Notes: a model not told the origin generated them from the sequence alone. DNA of 55,924 nt from an uncultured Clostridia bacterium (GCA_945864305.1 CAMBAJ010000006.1:1-55924); one strand, 5' to 3'. Counted from the stretch's first letter, positions 27,501-35,335 are shown. Numbers and translations are program-made.

Positions 27501-28151
27501 GTGTGGGCCATCGGCGGCGACGGCTGGGCTTACGACATCGGCTTCGGTGGCATCGACCACGTCATGGCCCAGAACCGCGACGTGAACCTGCTGGTCCTGG
27601 ATACCGAGGTGTACTCCAACACCGGCGGACAGTCTTCCAAGTCCACCCCCACCTCCGCTGTGGCGAAGTTCGCCGCCGGCGGCAAGCAGGTGGCCAAGAA
27701 GGACCTGGGCGCCATCCTGATGAGCTACGGCTATGTATACGTGGCCCAGGTGGCCATGGGCTATGACCAGGCTCAGACCCTGCGGGCCCTGCGGGAGGCC
27801 GAGTCCTATCCCGGTCCCGCCATCGTCATCTGCTACTGCCCCTGCCTGGAACAGCACATCAAGGCCGGCATGGGCTGCTCTCAGGACGAGATGAAGAAGG
27901 CTGTGGAGTGCGGCTACTGGCACCTGTACCGCTATGATCCCCGTCTGGCGGAGCAGGGCAAGAATCCCTTCCAGCTGGATTCTCCCGAGCCCGACACCAG
28001 CAAGCTCATGGACTTTATGATGGGTGAGAACCGCTTCGCCTCTCTGAAGAACAACTTCCCGGAGAAGGCCGAGGCTCTCTATGCCAAGGAGGTTTCCGAC
28101 GTCAAGGCCCGGTACAACAAGTACAAGAAGATGGCCGAGGAGTCCAAGTAA
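24600..28151 (+). CDS. nifJ: Pyruvate:ferredoxin (flavodoxin) oxidoreductase
   Basis: This cytosolic enzyme oxidises pyruvate with CoA to acetyl-CoA, CO2 and reduced ferredoxin, central to anaerobic energy metabolism. The single chain of 1183 residues has the normal homodimeric-type length. The N-terminal pyruvate domain contains YPITPSSPMAEKVDEWS. Two [4Fe-4S] ferredoxin-type motifs lie at Cys694-697-700-704 and Cys752-755-758-762. The thiamine-diphosphate domain carries CAGCAETTYIKLLSQM with its own cluster cysteines, and GDGWAYDIGFGGID. GAGAGGGG lies before the ATG. It stands 50 bases after the dehydratase, perhaps co-transcribed. Codon use indicates high expression. Confidence 0.97.
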   Translation: MKKKYVVMDGNTAAAYSAYAFTEVAAIYPITPSSPMAEKVDEWSAKGKKNLFGSTVDVIQMQSEAGAAGTCHGSLQAGALTTTFTSSQGLMLMIPAMYAMGGQFLPSVMHIASRVVTSNHHSIFGDHTDFMTCRTTGYAMLMSSCPQEAMDLAAVAHLSAISGKYAFMHCFDGFRTSHEMQRIEALDYEDLRGLVDQKALQDFRRHSLNPEHPTNRGNNVNPDVYFQCKEGANEKAASIPDTVQHYMDEINKLTGRDYKLFNYYGAPDAEEVIVVMCSASEAVKETVDYLNAQGRKVGMVQIHLYRPFSVKHFAAAIPATVKKIAVLDRSKETGSVGEPVYLDVVTALNQAGRGDIRVVGGRYGLSSKDTTPGQIIAVYDNLKQENPKNSFTIGINDDVTHTSLDYKEVEFKHPGEVSCKIWGLGGDGTVGANKNAISTIGLVADKYAQAYFSYDSMKSGGLTQSHLRFGDQPIRSTYLVSSADFVAVHAPTYVNKYDTTEDLKDGGTFLLNCPWSVEELETRLPGKMKRDLARKHANFYIIDASKLAVSVGLGANRTNSILQAAFFALTKVIPLDMAVEDMKKNNYNSYFKKAGQAIVDKNNAAVDAGISAAVKVEIPESWADAEDTPVAEPVGASQFVKDIVIPMDRQKGDKLPVSVFKKHGVLDGTWENGTSAFSKRGVATKVPKWNAESCIQCNRCAMCCPHAAIRPVLLTEEEKAQVPASFVTVPAKGLGKDAPAYSFRMQVSPYDCLGCGVCLTACPANKNEKMADALVMTPFEEMKPEQENFDKVAMNDAYLKKDVINNKTVKNMQFAKPYFQFSAACAGCAETTYIKLLSQMVGDRMYAGNAAGCSSAISGGAPILPYCKDSQGRGPAWEHSLFEDNAEFAYGFFHAQDAIRKELIIRLESIKESGVAVDAIDAYLENWNDGEKSRAVSDTLIAALEVAEQTEDVAYILENKEYLAKKSVWAIGGDGWAYDIGFGGIDHVMAQNRDVNLLVLDTEVYSNTGGQSSKSTPTSAVAKFAAGGKQVAKKDLGAILMSYGYVYVAQVAMGYDQAQTLRALREAESYPGPAIVICYCPCLEQHIKAGMGCSQDEMKKAVECGYWHLYRYDPRLAEQGKNPFQLDSPEPDTSKLMDFMMGENRFASLKNNFPEKAEALYAKEVSDVKARYNKYKKMAEESK

Positions 28152-28200
28152 GCTTTGGATGGGTATTGAAACCGCAACTTAAAAACAATTCTCCTATTCT

Positions 28201-28244
28201 AAAAAGGCCGGGGGTGCGGACATGTCCGCACCCCCGGCCAACTG
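28201..28244. terminator. 34-bp perfect palindrome, terminator
   Basis: GGCCGGGGGTGCGGACA is followed directly by its complement (28206-28239). AAAAA precedes it, so the minus-strand reading has a T run right after the stem and stops the sigma/PepSY gene; it can also end the PFOR transcript. Confidence 0.85.
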
Positions 28245-28400
28245 CTTTCATGGGGAAATTTCCCGGTTTTCTATGCTCCGACAGGGAACAGGCGCACATC
28301 CCTTGTTCTCTGCGGAGGATTTCTCAAAAGACGTGTGCCCGCGGAATCAGCCGCATTCGCCATCGGGTTCTTTGATATGCTCGTCATCCGTCCCACCGGA

Positions 28401-29273
28401 CTATTTGACTTCGTTCCCATGATCGGCTTCCGCCTTAAGCACCTTACCGGTGGCTGTATCGATCTCGTATTCCACGTCGCCGGCCCGGAATTCCACCTCA
28501 TAGACAGCGGCACCGTTCTCCCGGTCCAGCTTGATCTTCAGGCCCAAAGCGCTGCTTTCTGCGATCCTGGTATCGGACAGGGTGACAGATGTGGTCTTAC
28601 TTGCGGAAATACGGGCCGCAGCTGCCGGAGAGGAAGTCTGGCTGTTCTCAGAGAGACTTGCAGTGCTCTTAAGCACCTCACCGGTATAGGCGTCGACCTT
28701 ATACTCAAAATCGTCCCAGGCAGTTTGCAGCTCCACTTCGTAGTGGGGGACCTCATCCAACTCCGCGTCTACTTCCCAGGTGATGGAGTCCACAGCTAGA
28801 GTCCCGGCGTATGTTTCAGCGGCCTGGGCGGCGCTGGCCTTTCCGATGGGGAGACCTGGCGCACCGGTCTCCTCCAGCTGCTTCAACTCCTCCACGGACA
28901 GCCCTGCCAGGTTCGCGAAGGCCAATTTGTCATTCAATTCCTGGATGCGTTGGATGAGGATCGCCTTGCCTACGGAGATGCTGTTGGCTTGGGCCTCCAG
29001 TCCGGCGTCCTGGGTCATCACCCAGGTCTTGGCCCGACCGCGGGAGCGGTATCCTCCGGCGACCGGCCAGACCTGGAGGTAGGTGTCCTGCAGGATGTCC
29101 TCTGCGTCATGGATATTTTTCAAAATAAATAAGGCGAAGCCAAAGACGGCGGGACGGGTCCGCTCATAGAGCGTGGCCGGCGCGTCCTGGTTGCCGTGCG
29201 CAATGCGGGTGATGCAGTTGTCCAGCAGGACGTCGTCCCGGGGAGACGGCACTGCCACGGTCATACAGAACAT
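28401..29273 (-). CDS. Chimeric ECF sigma region 2 / RsgI-like C-terminus / PepSY protein
   Basis: The 290-residue frame joins parts that normally belong to different proteins. Residues 1-88 resemble ECF sigma factor region 2, with FILKNIHDAEDILQDTYLQV and the following RAKTWVMT. Region 4 is absent. From about residue 89 the sequence becomes like the C-terminal part of an RsgI-type anti-sigma protein (EAQANSISVGKAILIQRI), then two PepSY domains (about 160-205 and 240-290, with VDAYTGEVLK and IDTATGKVLK). No membrane segment remains between them. A good AGGAGG site precedes the ATG. It looks like an in-frame deletion across a sigma/anti-sigma gene pair. It should not work as a sigma factor; any present role is unknown. 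Confidence 0.7.
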   Translation of the reverse strand: MFCMTVAVPSPRDDVLLDNCITRIAHGNQDAPATLYERTRPAVFGFALFILKNIHDAEDILQDTYLQVWPVAGGYRSRGRAKTWVMTQDAGLEAQANSISVGKAILIQRIQELNDKLAFANLAGLSVEELKQLEETGAPGLPIGKASAAQAAETYAGTLAVDSITWEVDAELDEVPHYEVELQTAWDDFEYKVDAYTGEVLKSTASLSENSQTSSPAAAARISASKTTSVTLSDTRIAESSALGLKIKLDRENGAAVYEVEFRAGDVEYEIDTATGKVLKAEADHGNEVK

Positions 29274-29393
29274 CGTGCTTTCCTCCTGTTCGTTAGTATA
29301 ACGTCGAGACTGGGCATTTTATTGCATGAAGAAAAAAGTTTTTCGCGTATTTTTGGCCGTTGATCATGGTCAGATATTGAATCTATGATAACA

Positions 29394-29427
29394 CGAAACG
29401 CCTGATGCTTGAGCATCAGGCGTTTCG
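29394..29427 (-). terminator. 16-bp hairpin after the LysR gene
   Basis: CGAAACGCCTGATGCT and its complement are separated by TG. It lies about 65 bases beyond the LysR stop codon in the direction of transcription and is followed there by TGTTAT. It probably ends that transcript. Confidence 0.65.
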
Positions 29428-29492
29428 CAATCAAAGGCCGGCGGATTTTTTACCCTTCCATTTGGAAAAGAACTTACTCCCGGATAGGAGTA

Positions 29493-30422
29493 TTACTCCG
29501 GAGCATAGACCCACTCGTGGTCAGCTTTGAACAGTTCGGAGACATGGTCCCGCACAAATGAATCCAGTTCCAGATTGAAGAAGTGATATGCTTCATGGTG
29601 CAGAAGGCGGCTTCCCTTGCTGACAATGCGGTAGCAGGTCCGCTCCGGCGGCGGCTGGAGCAGACGGTGGCAGTGTATGCCGCCGGAGAGCACCAGATTT
29701 CTGGCAACAGATGCCGACGCGGCGGCCCAGTAGGGAGAATCCAGCAGATACTGCCGGATCAGAGACGCCTTATCCAAAACGATGCGCGGATTTACCAGAA
29801 GGCCAAACCAGTACTGGTGCCACGATTGATAGTCCACACTCCAGTTGAAATAGAGTTCCAGATTCGGGTCCAACGTCTGTACGTCAACATACTCCGGATA
29901 GGGGTCTCTGTCCGCAGAACACAGAAAATAGATGGGCTCCGAAAACAGCGCTGTATTCAAAACACCGGCGTCGGACATGCTGTGACTGCTGAGGGCGATA
30001 TCGATGGTTTGGTTTGCCAGGTTGCGGAAGAGCCCTGCGATTTGAAAGGTCTTGATCGTCAAGTGAAGAGAGGGGTGCTCGGCGAATATCTTCCGGTAAA
30101 ACGCCGGGAAAATATAGGCGCTGTAACTGTCCACGCTTCCCAGCGTGATATAAAATTGTTCATCTGTGGCCCTGAAATTACACGTCTCCAGATAGACGCT
30201 TATCCATTTTTCAGCAATGGGGATGAACGCCTTGCCACGGTCCGTAAACGTGATGGAGGTTTTCCCCTTATTGCGTTCCACAAGGCGGCAGCCCAGCTCG
30301 TCCTCCAGTGCTTTCAGCCGGTGACTCACCGTCGATTGGGCAAGGTACATGAGACTTGCTGTCTTGCTGATATTTCGGGTTTTTACCAGGGATAAAAAGA
30401 CTTCCATGTCCTGATAATTCAT
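29493..30422 (-). CDS. LysR-family transcriptional regulator
   Basis: The 309-residue protein has an N-terminal winged helix-turn-helix (about 1-60) with the LysR pattern MEVFLSLVKTRNISKTASLM and YLAQSTVSHRLKALEDELGC, then a periplasmic-binding-like effector domain. The start at 30422 is chosen because the DNA-binding domain begins there and GGGAG lies upstream; the longer open frame adds unrelated residues. It is transcribed divergently from the symporter and aminotransferase genes, the classic arrangement for a LysR regulator of its neighbours. The effector is unknown; an amino or dicarboxylic acid would fit. Confidence 0.88.
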   Translation of the reverse strand: MNYQDMEVFLSLVKTRNISKTASLMYLAQSTVSHRLKALEDELGCRLVERNKGKTSITFTDRGKAFIPIAEKWISVYLETCNFRATDEQFYITLGSVDSYSAYIFPAFYRKIFAEHPSLHLTIKTFQIAGLFRNLANQTIDIALSSHSMSDAGVLNTALFSEPIYFLCSADRDPYPEYVDVQTLDPNLELYFNWSVDYQSWHQYWFGLLVNPRIVLDKASLIRQYLLDSPYWAAASASVARNLVLSGGIHCHRLLQPPPERTCYRIVSKGSRLLHHEAYHFFNLELDSFVRDHVSELFKADHEWVYAPE

Positions 30423-30501
30423 ATATTTCACTCCCAAACTACGGTGTTCCAGCCCATCAGTTCCTACGCTGTGTGAAAAATAAAATATGATTTTTTTCGA
30501 T

Positions 30502-30530
30502 ATTATAATGGATAATTCATCGTTTTTCAA
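30502..30530 (-). promoter_or_regulatory. Promoter of the LysR gene
   Basis: On the minus strand TTGAAA (forward 30525-30530) and TATAAT (forward 30502-30507) are separated by 17 bp. It lies in the divergent interval, so LysR binding could control both directions. I found no equally clear promoter for the symporter. Confidence 0.75.
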
Positions 30531-30607
30531 GCTCTGACAAATGTGCTATTTTGACGTTAAGCGGTTGAAAGCCGCGGGCACATTCCCAAAGAGAAAGGAA
30601 GAGACAA

Positions 30608-31897
30608 ATGGAAAAAAACCTGGAAAGCAAAAAGGCAATGAGTTTGGGCAAGAAGTCGATCATTGGATTGATCGCCGGTCTGATCATCGGTGCGATTCTT
30701 TGTTTCGTCCCCGCAAGCACCTTCCGAGATGATTTTCTGATCGGAACGGTCTTTAAAATCGTGGGCAACGGCTATCTGAACCTCATCAAAATGACCATCG
30801 TTCCCTTTGTGTTCGGCTCCCTGGTCATGGGTATCTCTTCTGCGACCGATGTGCGGCAGGTAGGCCGCATCGGCTCCAAAATCCTGGGCATCTACATTGT
30901 GACCACGGTGATCGCCTCCGCTTTCGGCATCATCGGCGGCATGATCCTGAAGCCCGGCGCGGGCGTGAATCTGGGCTCCTTCGACCTGAGCACGGAGTAC
31001 AGCCAGGTGGAGACCTCTGTCGCCGATGTGTTCCTGGATTTCATCCCCACCAACATCGTCAATTCCTTTGCCAACGGCAAGATGATCCATATCGTGGTGT
31101 TCGCCGTGTTCTTCGGCATCGCCATGAGTCTGATCGGCGAAAAGGCGGAACCGGTGAAGAAGTTCAACGAGTCCTTCACCAATGTCATGTTGAAGATTGT
31201 CAACATCGTCATGAGTCTGACTCCCTTTGGCGTCTGCGCCCTGATGGCCTCCACCGTGGCCAACCTGGGCTTTGATATCATTATCACTCTGGCCAAGTAC
31301 TGCGCCAGCGAGATATTCCTGCTGTTCCTGTTCGGCTTTGTGGTCTACGGCATTCTGTTCACGGTATTCACCAAGCAGAGCTTTTTCAAAATGCTGAAAA
31401 AATACAGCAAGATCGCTCTGGTTCCCTTCTCTACCTCTTCTTCCAACGCCACGATCCCCTACTCCATCCAGTTCTGCCGCAGCGTGGGCGTGTCTGAGAA
31501 GGTAGCGGCTTTCACGATCCCTCTGGGCGCTACACTGAACATGGACGGTTCTGCTATCATGCAGGGCATGACCCTGGTGTTCGTATCCCAGCTGTATGGT
31601 ATTGAACTGACGGTACCCATGCTGATTACCACCATCATCACCATCACCCTGGCTACCATCGGCTCTCCCGGCATGCCCGGCGTGGTCATGGTCACTCTGA
31701 CTCTGGTGCTTCAGTCCGTGGGCTTCCCCCTGGAGGTCATCGGCATCATCGTGGCCATCGACAAGTTCCCCGATATGTTCAAGACCGTGCTGAATGTGCT
31801 GGGTGACGCTGTCGACACCATCATCGTCGCAAAGAGCGAGGGTGAGTTCGACGCTGACGTCTTCAATGACGTAAAGGAAAGCGAAGTTAAGCTGTAA
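30608..31897 (+). CDS. Dicarboxylate/amino acid:cation symporter (DAACS)
   Basis: The 429-residue protein is a glutamate-transporter homologue of the GltP/DctA type. The two re-entrant-loop regions show STSSSNATIPYS and NMDGSAIMQGM, where many relatives have NMDGT. About eight membrane helices are present. It imports an acidic or neutral amino acid, or a dicarboxylate, with sodium or protons. GAAAGGAAG lies before the ATG. The following aminotransferase gene, 38 bases downstream, suggests that an amino acid is the cargo. A divergent LysR gene probably controls the pair. Confidence 0.92.
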   Translation: MEKNLESKKAMSLGKKSIIGLIAGLIIGAILCFVPASTFRDDFLIGTVFKIVGNGYLNLIKMTIVPFVFGSLVMGISSATDVRQVGRIGSKILGIYIVTTVIASAFGIIGGMILKPGAGVNLGSFDLSTEYSQVETSVADVFLDFIPTNIVNSFANGKMIHIVVFAVFFGIAMSLIGEKAEPVKKFNESFTNVMLKIVNIVMSLTPFGVCALMASTVANLGFDIIITLAKYCASEIFLLFLFGFVVYGILFTVFTKQSFFKMLKKYSKIALVPFSTSSSNATIPYSIQFCRSVGVSEKVAAFTIPLGATLNMDGSAIMQGMTLVFVSQLYGIELTVPMLITTIITITLATIGSPGMPGVVMVTLTLVLQSVGFPLEVIGIIVAIDKFPDMFKTVLNVLGDAVDTIIVAKSEGEFDADVFNDVKESEVKL

Positions 31898-31935
31898 TTC
31901 GGAAATACAGAAAGATACAACAGGAGTGTATTGAA

Positions 31936-33147
31936 ATGGTTATCCACAGTGAATTTCTGGACGCTCTGACGCCTTCTTCCATCCGGAACATCACCGCGAA
32001 GATTCGCGATAAAGCGGCGGAAGGCATCCAGGTAACCTCTTTTGCCGGCGGCCTGCCCAGCAAGGAGTTCTTCCCCATCGAGGACATCCGCAGGATCAAC
32101 GATCAGATTTTTGACGAGGAGGGCGGCGAGGCCATCCAGTATGCCGCATCCGACGGGTATGACCCTCTGCGGAAATATCTTGTGGAGTTTATGAAGCGCT
32201 ACCAGGTAACAGGAATCGACTACAAAAATATCCTGATCACCAGCGGCGCCCAGCAAGGACTCTCCTACCTGTCCAGAGGGCTGATCACAGCCGGCTCTGT
32301 GGTCGTTGTGGAAAACCCCTCCTATCCTGGCGCACTGGATACGTTCCGTGCCAGCGGTGCCCGTATCGTAGGCGTGGAGATGGATGACGACGGCATGAAG
32401 ATGGACCAGCTGGAGCGGATTCTTCAGGAGAATTCCGGTAACGTCCCCTTCATCTATACCATTGCCGACTTCCAGAATCCCACCGGCCGCAGCATGTCTG
32501 TGGAACGCAGGAAGCAGCTGGTGGAGCTGGCTGAGAAGTACGATACCTTTGTGGTGGAGGACGGCCCGTATAGCCTCATTTCTTTTGACGGCACCGTAAT
32601 GCCCGCCATCAAGAGCTTTGACAAATATGGCCGGGTCATCTACTCGGGTTCTACATCCAAGACCATCGCCCCCGGCCTGCGGATCGGCTGGCTGATTGCG
32701 GACCATGAGAGCATCACAAAGCTGGTGTATCTCAAGATGCGGGACGACCTGCAGGTGAACAACATCGCGCAGCGCCAGGTGTATCACTACATGAAGGACT
32801 GCGACTTTGACGGCCATCTGAAAACGGTGATTGACGTCTACCGCAGACGCCGCGATGTGATGGCAAAGTGCGTGCAGGAATCCTTCCCCGAGGGGACCCG
32901 CGTCGTACTGCCAGAAGGCGGCCTCTTTATGTGGGTAGAACTGCCGGCTGGCGTGGATACTCTGGAGATGTTCGATTTCGTGTTCCAGAAAAACATTGCC
33001 TACGTGCCTGGTACATTCTTCTGCCCTGACGGCGGCGGAAAGAATACCATGCGTCTGAATTTCTCCACGACCAGTGAGGAAAAGATTCAGGAATGCATGC
33101 CGATCCTAGGTCAGATGATCTGTAAGTATCTTGACGGCAATCTCTGA
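31936..33147 (+). CDS. PLP-dependent aminotransferase, class I/II (2-aminoadipate type)
   Basis: The 403-residue protein belongs to the fold-type I aminotransferase branch that includes 2-aminoadipate transaminase LysN and the catalytic domain of MocR regulators. The PLP lysine lies in SGSTSKTIAPGLRIGW, and FQNPTGRSMS is the conserved Asn-Pro-Thr-Gly motif. The N-terminal ITSFAGGLPS-like segment (VTSFAGGLPSKEFFP) is typical. It shares an operon with the DAACS symporter, so it probably removes or exchanges the amino group of the imported amino acid. AGGAG precedes the ATG. Exact substrate unknown. Confidence 0.9.
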   Translation: MVIHSEFLDALTPSSIRNITAKIRDKAAEGIQVTSFAGGLPSKEFFPIEDIRRINDQIFDEEGGEAIQYAASDGYDPLRKYLVEFMKRYQVTGIDYKNILITSGAQQGLSYLSRGLITAGSVVVVENPSYPGALDTFRASGARIVGVEMDDDGMKMDQLERILQENSGNVPFIYTIADFQNPTGRSMSVERRKQLVELAEKYDTFVVEDGPYSLISFDGTVMPAIKSFDKYGRVIYSGSTSKTIAPGLRIGWLIADHESITKLVYLKMRDDLQVNNIAQRQVYHYMKDCDFDGHLKTVIDVYRRRRDVMAKCVQESFPEGTRVVLPEGGLFMWVELPAGVDTLEMFDFVFQKNIAYVPGTFFCPDGGGKNTMRLNFSTTSEEKIQECMPILGQMICKYLDGNL

Positions 33148-33253
33148 GCCCCCTGTTTATGACCGCCTGTGGAGGATGCCGCATAAGCGCATCCTGCTCA
33201 GATAAATTGCTCCCTTCCAATTGCCTGCTTTAGTCCAGTAGAGCAGGCGGCAC

Positions 33254-33297
33254 AAATCCCCCCTGATGCAGGAACGCGGCTGCATCAGGGGGGATTT
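33254..33297. terminator. 18-bp bidirectional terminator
   Basis: AAATCCCCCCTGATGCAG and CTGCATCAGGGGGGATTT form a perfect stem around eight bases. It sits between the convergent aminotransferase and TauE-type genes. A second stem, GCCTGCT...AGCAGGC, lies just to the left at about 33223-33249. Confidence 0.85.
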
Positions 33298-33320
33298 GAC
33301 AATGAAATGAGAAGTTGTTG

Positions 33321-34097
33321 TCAAAGCAGCTTGATCAAAATGGTGACAATGCCCAGGAGTGTCAGGACCACGCCCACGACCCGGTTCAGCCGGGCAATCT
33401 CACAGCGGTTGGCAAACTTGGCGGAGACATAGGCGCCGAAGAGACAGGCCAGCACCGTTACCGCCATGGGCAGAGGCTGGAGACTGGCACCCATGCACAG
33501 GTGGCTCACCGTGCCGGTGAGGGCCACCACGGCCATGATCATGGTGCTGGTGCCCACTGCCACTTTCAAATTGTAGCCCAGCACAACGGTGAATACTGTC
33601 AGCATCAAAATGCCGCCTCCGCTACCAGTAAAGCCGCAGACCCAGCCAATGCCGCAGCCCAGGAACATCGCCAGGGCTGTTTTTTTCGGGGACAGCAGAT
33701 TTTTGGCGTCCGCGGCATCTGCACCCTTTGTAATGGGTTTCAGCAGGAATTTGATACCGAGGCCGATCGTCGTCGCCATGGAGAGATATCCCAGGCCGTC
33801 CGGCTGAGCCTGACTGAACAGATAGCCGCAATAGCTGCCAATGACAGCACCCGCAAAGGCGGTGATGGTCACCAGACTGCCGTTTTTCAGGTCGATGTTC
33901 TTGTTTTTGTAATATGTATAGGCGGAGAGCGTACTGGCCAGCACATCCGACGCCAACGCCACCGTCACCGCGTCATAGCTTGCCCAGCCGCAGAGGCTGA
34001 CCAAAATGGGCGTGATCACCACGGCGGCGGAAAGCCCCGCGAGGCCGGTGACCACACCCGCGCCCAAACCGGCCAATATATATGCGATCCACAGCAT
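33321..34097 (-). CDS. TauE/SafE-family membrane permease (copy 1)
   Basis: The 258-residue protein has about eight hydrophobic segments in two similar halves, with the family glycine motifs AGLGAGVVTGLAGLSAA near the start and GCGIGWVCGFTGSGGGILML in the second half. The family (formerly DUF81) exports or imports small organosulfur or sulfur-oxyanion compounds in characterised cases such as sulfoacetate and sulfite. I place the start at 34097 (MLWIAYIL), after GAGGTG. It is clearly paralogous to the permease at 36875-37639; both share LASDVLAS and YTY-KNKN-D-KNG. Substrate unknown. Confidence 0.85.
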   Translation of the reverse strand: MLWIAYILAGLGAGVVTGLAGLSAAVVITPILVSLCGWASYDAVTVALASDVLASTLSAYTYYKNKNIDLKNGSLVTITAFAGAVIGSYCGYLFSQAQPDGLGYLSMATTIGLGIKFLLKPITKGADAADAKNLLSPKKTALAMFLGCGIGWVCGFTGSGGGILMLTVFTVVLGYNLKVAVGTSTMIMAVVALTGTVSHLCMGASLQPLPMAVTVLACLFGAYVSAKFANRCEIARLNRVVGVVLTLLGIVTILIKLL

Positions 34098-34162
34098 GAA
34101 GGACACCTCTTCTTTTTGTTTCAACTGCCAGATGCCGTTTGGCAGCGGCAGAGACAGATACT

Positions 34163-34190
34163 ATTATACAGACAGATGTCGCGTTTGCAA
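34163..34190 (-). promoter_or_regulatory. Promoter of TauE/SafE copy 1
   Basis: On the minus strand TTGCAA (forward 34185-34190) and TATAAT (forward 34163-34168) are 16 bp apart, about 66 bases before the start codon. Confidence 0.7.
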
Positions 34191-34510
34191 CGATCAGTTT
34201 TGCTGAAAACGGTGCTTGCACAACACTTTCCCCTGAAGTTGTATGACTCTTTTGTAAACAAATTTTGAAGGTGTGATTCTGCATGGAGCCGGAAAATCAA
34301 CGGGTGCCCATCAGCAAGCGGCTTTTGAAGGTAGGGTTGCCGCGTCTGCTGGAACGTAAGGAACTGGTTAAATCAATGTCAGCGAACTGCCCGCGGATAA
34401 GGAAACAGAGGGAGTTGGTTCCTCGGGGAAAGCTTCCGGCCGCATAGGTTTGCCTGCTCATGTGACAGCGGCAAGTCCAATGTAAAACGCCAAGCGATAT
34501 GAAAAAGACA
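34191..34510. other. Intergenic region with one doubtful small frame
   Basis: No clear gene. One frame at 34283-34447 (+) could encode 54 residues beginning MEPENQRVPISKRLLKVG after a GAAGGTG site. It is rich in Arg, Lys and Leu and unlike any family I know. It may be a decayed remnant or chance. Confidence 0.3.
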
Positions 34511-34553
34511 CAAAAGCGGAAAGAACGGGATATCCCACTCTTTCCGCTTTTGG
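34511..34553. terminator. Terminator after hsp20
   Basis: AAAAGCGGAAAGA pairs with TCTTTCCGCTTTT around a 14-17 base loop, with T-rich flanks on both strands. A further hairpin (GCGCCTGAAC, GCT, GTTCAGGCGC) lies at about 34571-34593, between it and the hsp20 stop codon. Confidence 0.75.
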
Positions 34554-34600
34554 TTCAAATCACATGCCCTCGCGCCTGAACGCTGTTCAGGCGCCCCTTG

Positions 34601-35047
34601 TTACTCAATGGCGATGCGGGGGCTCTGAGGCAGTTCTTTCTTTACCTGCTTCGGCAGAGAGATTTTCAGAATGCCGTCTTCAAACTTGGCGGACACATCC
34701 TTGGGCTCCACGCCCTCCCCCACAAAAAAGCTGCGGCTGCAGGCACCGGCGTACCGCTCCTGGCGGATGTACTTTCCCTTCTTGTCCTCCTGATCCCGAT
34801 CCAGACCCTTGGCGGCGCTGATGGACAGATAACCATCCTTCAAATCGATGCTGATTTCGTCCTTCTTGAAGCCGGGCAGGTCGATGTCCAGTTCATACGT
34901 GTTCTCGGTTTCGCGCACATCGGTCTTCATCAGATTCTTGGCGTGCTTACCATAAAGGGGATTGCGGCCGGTCAGCGCCGGGAACATGGAAAAGTCGTCA
35001 TCAAAGAAATCATCGAACAGGTTTTCACCAAAAATACTGGGCATCAT
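34601..35047 (-). CDS. Small heat-shock protein (Hsp20/alpha-crystallin)
   Basis: The 148-residue protein is an ATP-independent holdase that binds unfolding proteins. The alpha-crystallin domain runs from about residue 40 to 137, with ENTYELDIDLPGFKKDEISI and FEDGILKISLPK. The C-terminal IAI motif (in SPRIAIE), used for oligomer assembly, is present. The N-terminal arm is Phe/Asp-rich (NLFDDFFDDDF), as in clostridial relatives. A CIRCE operator overlaps its promoter, so HrcA should repress it outside stress. It is transcribed alone. Confidence 0.95.
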   Translation of the reverse strand: MMPSIFGENLFDDFFDDDFSMFPALTGRNPLYGKHAKNLMKTDVRETENTYELDIDLPGFKKDEISIDLKDGYLSISAAKGLDRDQEDKKGKYIRQERYAGACSRSFFVGEGVEPKDVSAKFEDGILKISLPKQVKKELPQSPRIAIE

Positions 35048-35128
35048 AAGTCATTCCTCCATTCACAAATCCTTATCTGAATGCCCTGTGTAGGGGAGCT
35101 TTTTTGCTCTCTCGCTTGGAACAACTCT

Positions 35129-35157
35129 GTTATACTCCCACAAATTAGCACTGTCAA
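35129..35157 (-). promoter_or_regulatory. Sigma-A promoter of hsp20
   Basis: On the minus strand TTGACA (forward 35152-35157) and TATAAC (forward 35129-35134) are separated by 17 bp. The -35 box lies within the CIRCE element. Confidence 0.85.
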
Positions 35158-35171
35158 TAGGAGAGTGCTAA
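35145..35171. promoter_or_regulatory. CIRCE operator (HrcA site)
   Basis: TTAGCACTG-N9-GAGTGCTAA differs from the consensus TTAGCACTC-N9-GAGTGCTAA at one base. It covers the -35 region of hsp20. HrcA, encoded elsewhere, is the expected repressor. Confidence 0.93.
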
Positions 35172-35273
35172 TGTTAACATAAAAACAATTGTTTGTTCAC
35201 AAAATATGCGATTTCGCGGCCGGGTATTGGCTGTGCGGGCAAAAAATAAAGTGTCTTGCAGGACACAATTTCC

Positions 35274-35301
35274 TTGCGCTTCCAATGGACGGTGATACAA
35301 T
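35274..35301 (+). promoter_or_regulatory. Probable promoter of the CorA-type gene
   Basis: TTGCGC (35274-35279) and TACAAT (35296-35301) lie 16 bp apart, 35 bases before the start codon. Confidence 0.5.
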
Positions 35302-35335
35302 GCATGGTAGACCATTGTTTGCAGGAGGCCGCGTT

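Noticed and set aside
24510-27923. 1137-residue minus-strand frame opposite the PFOR gene
   Set aside because: It is the mirror of a strongly codon-biased gene; composition is His/Val/Gly/Leu-rich without motifs or start site. The same holds for long antisense frames opposite rib, pepD, tct, gntP and eut genes.
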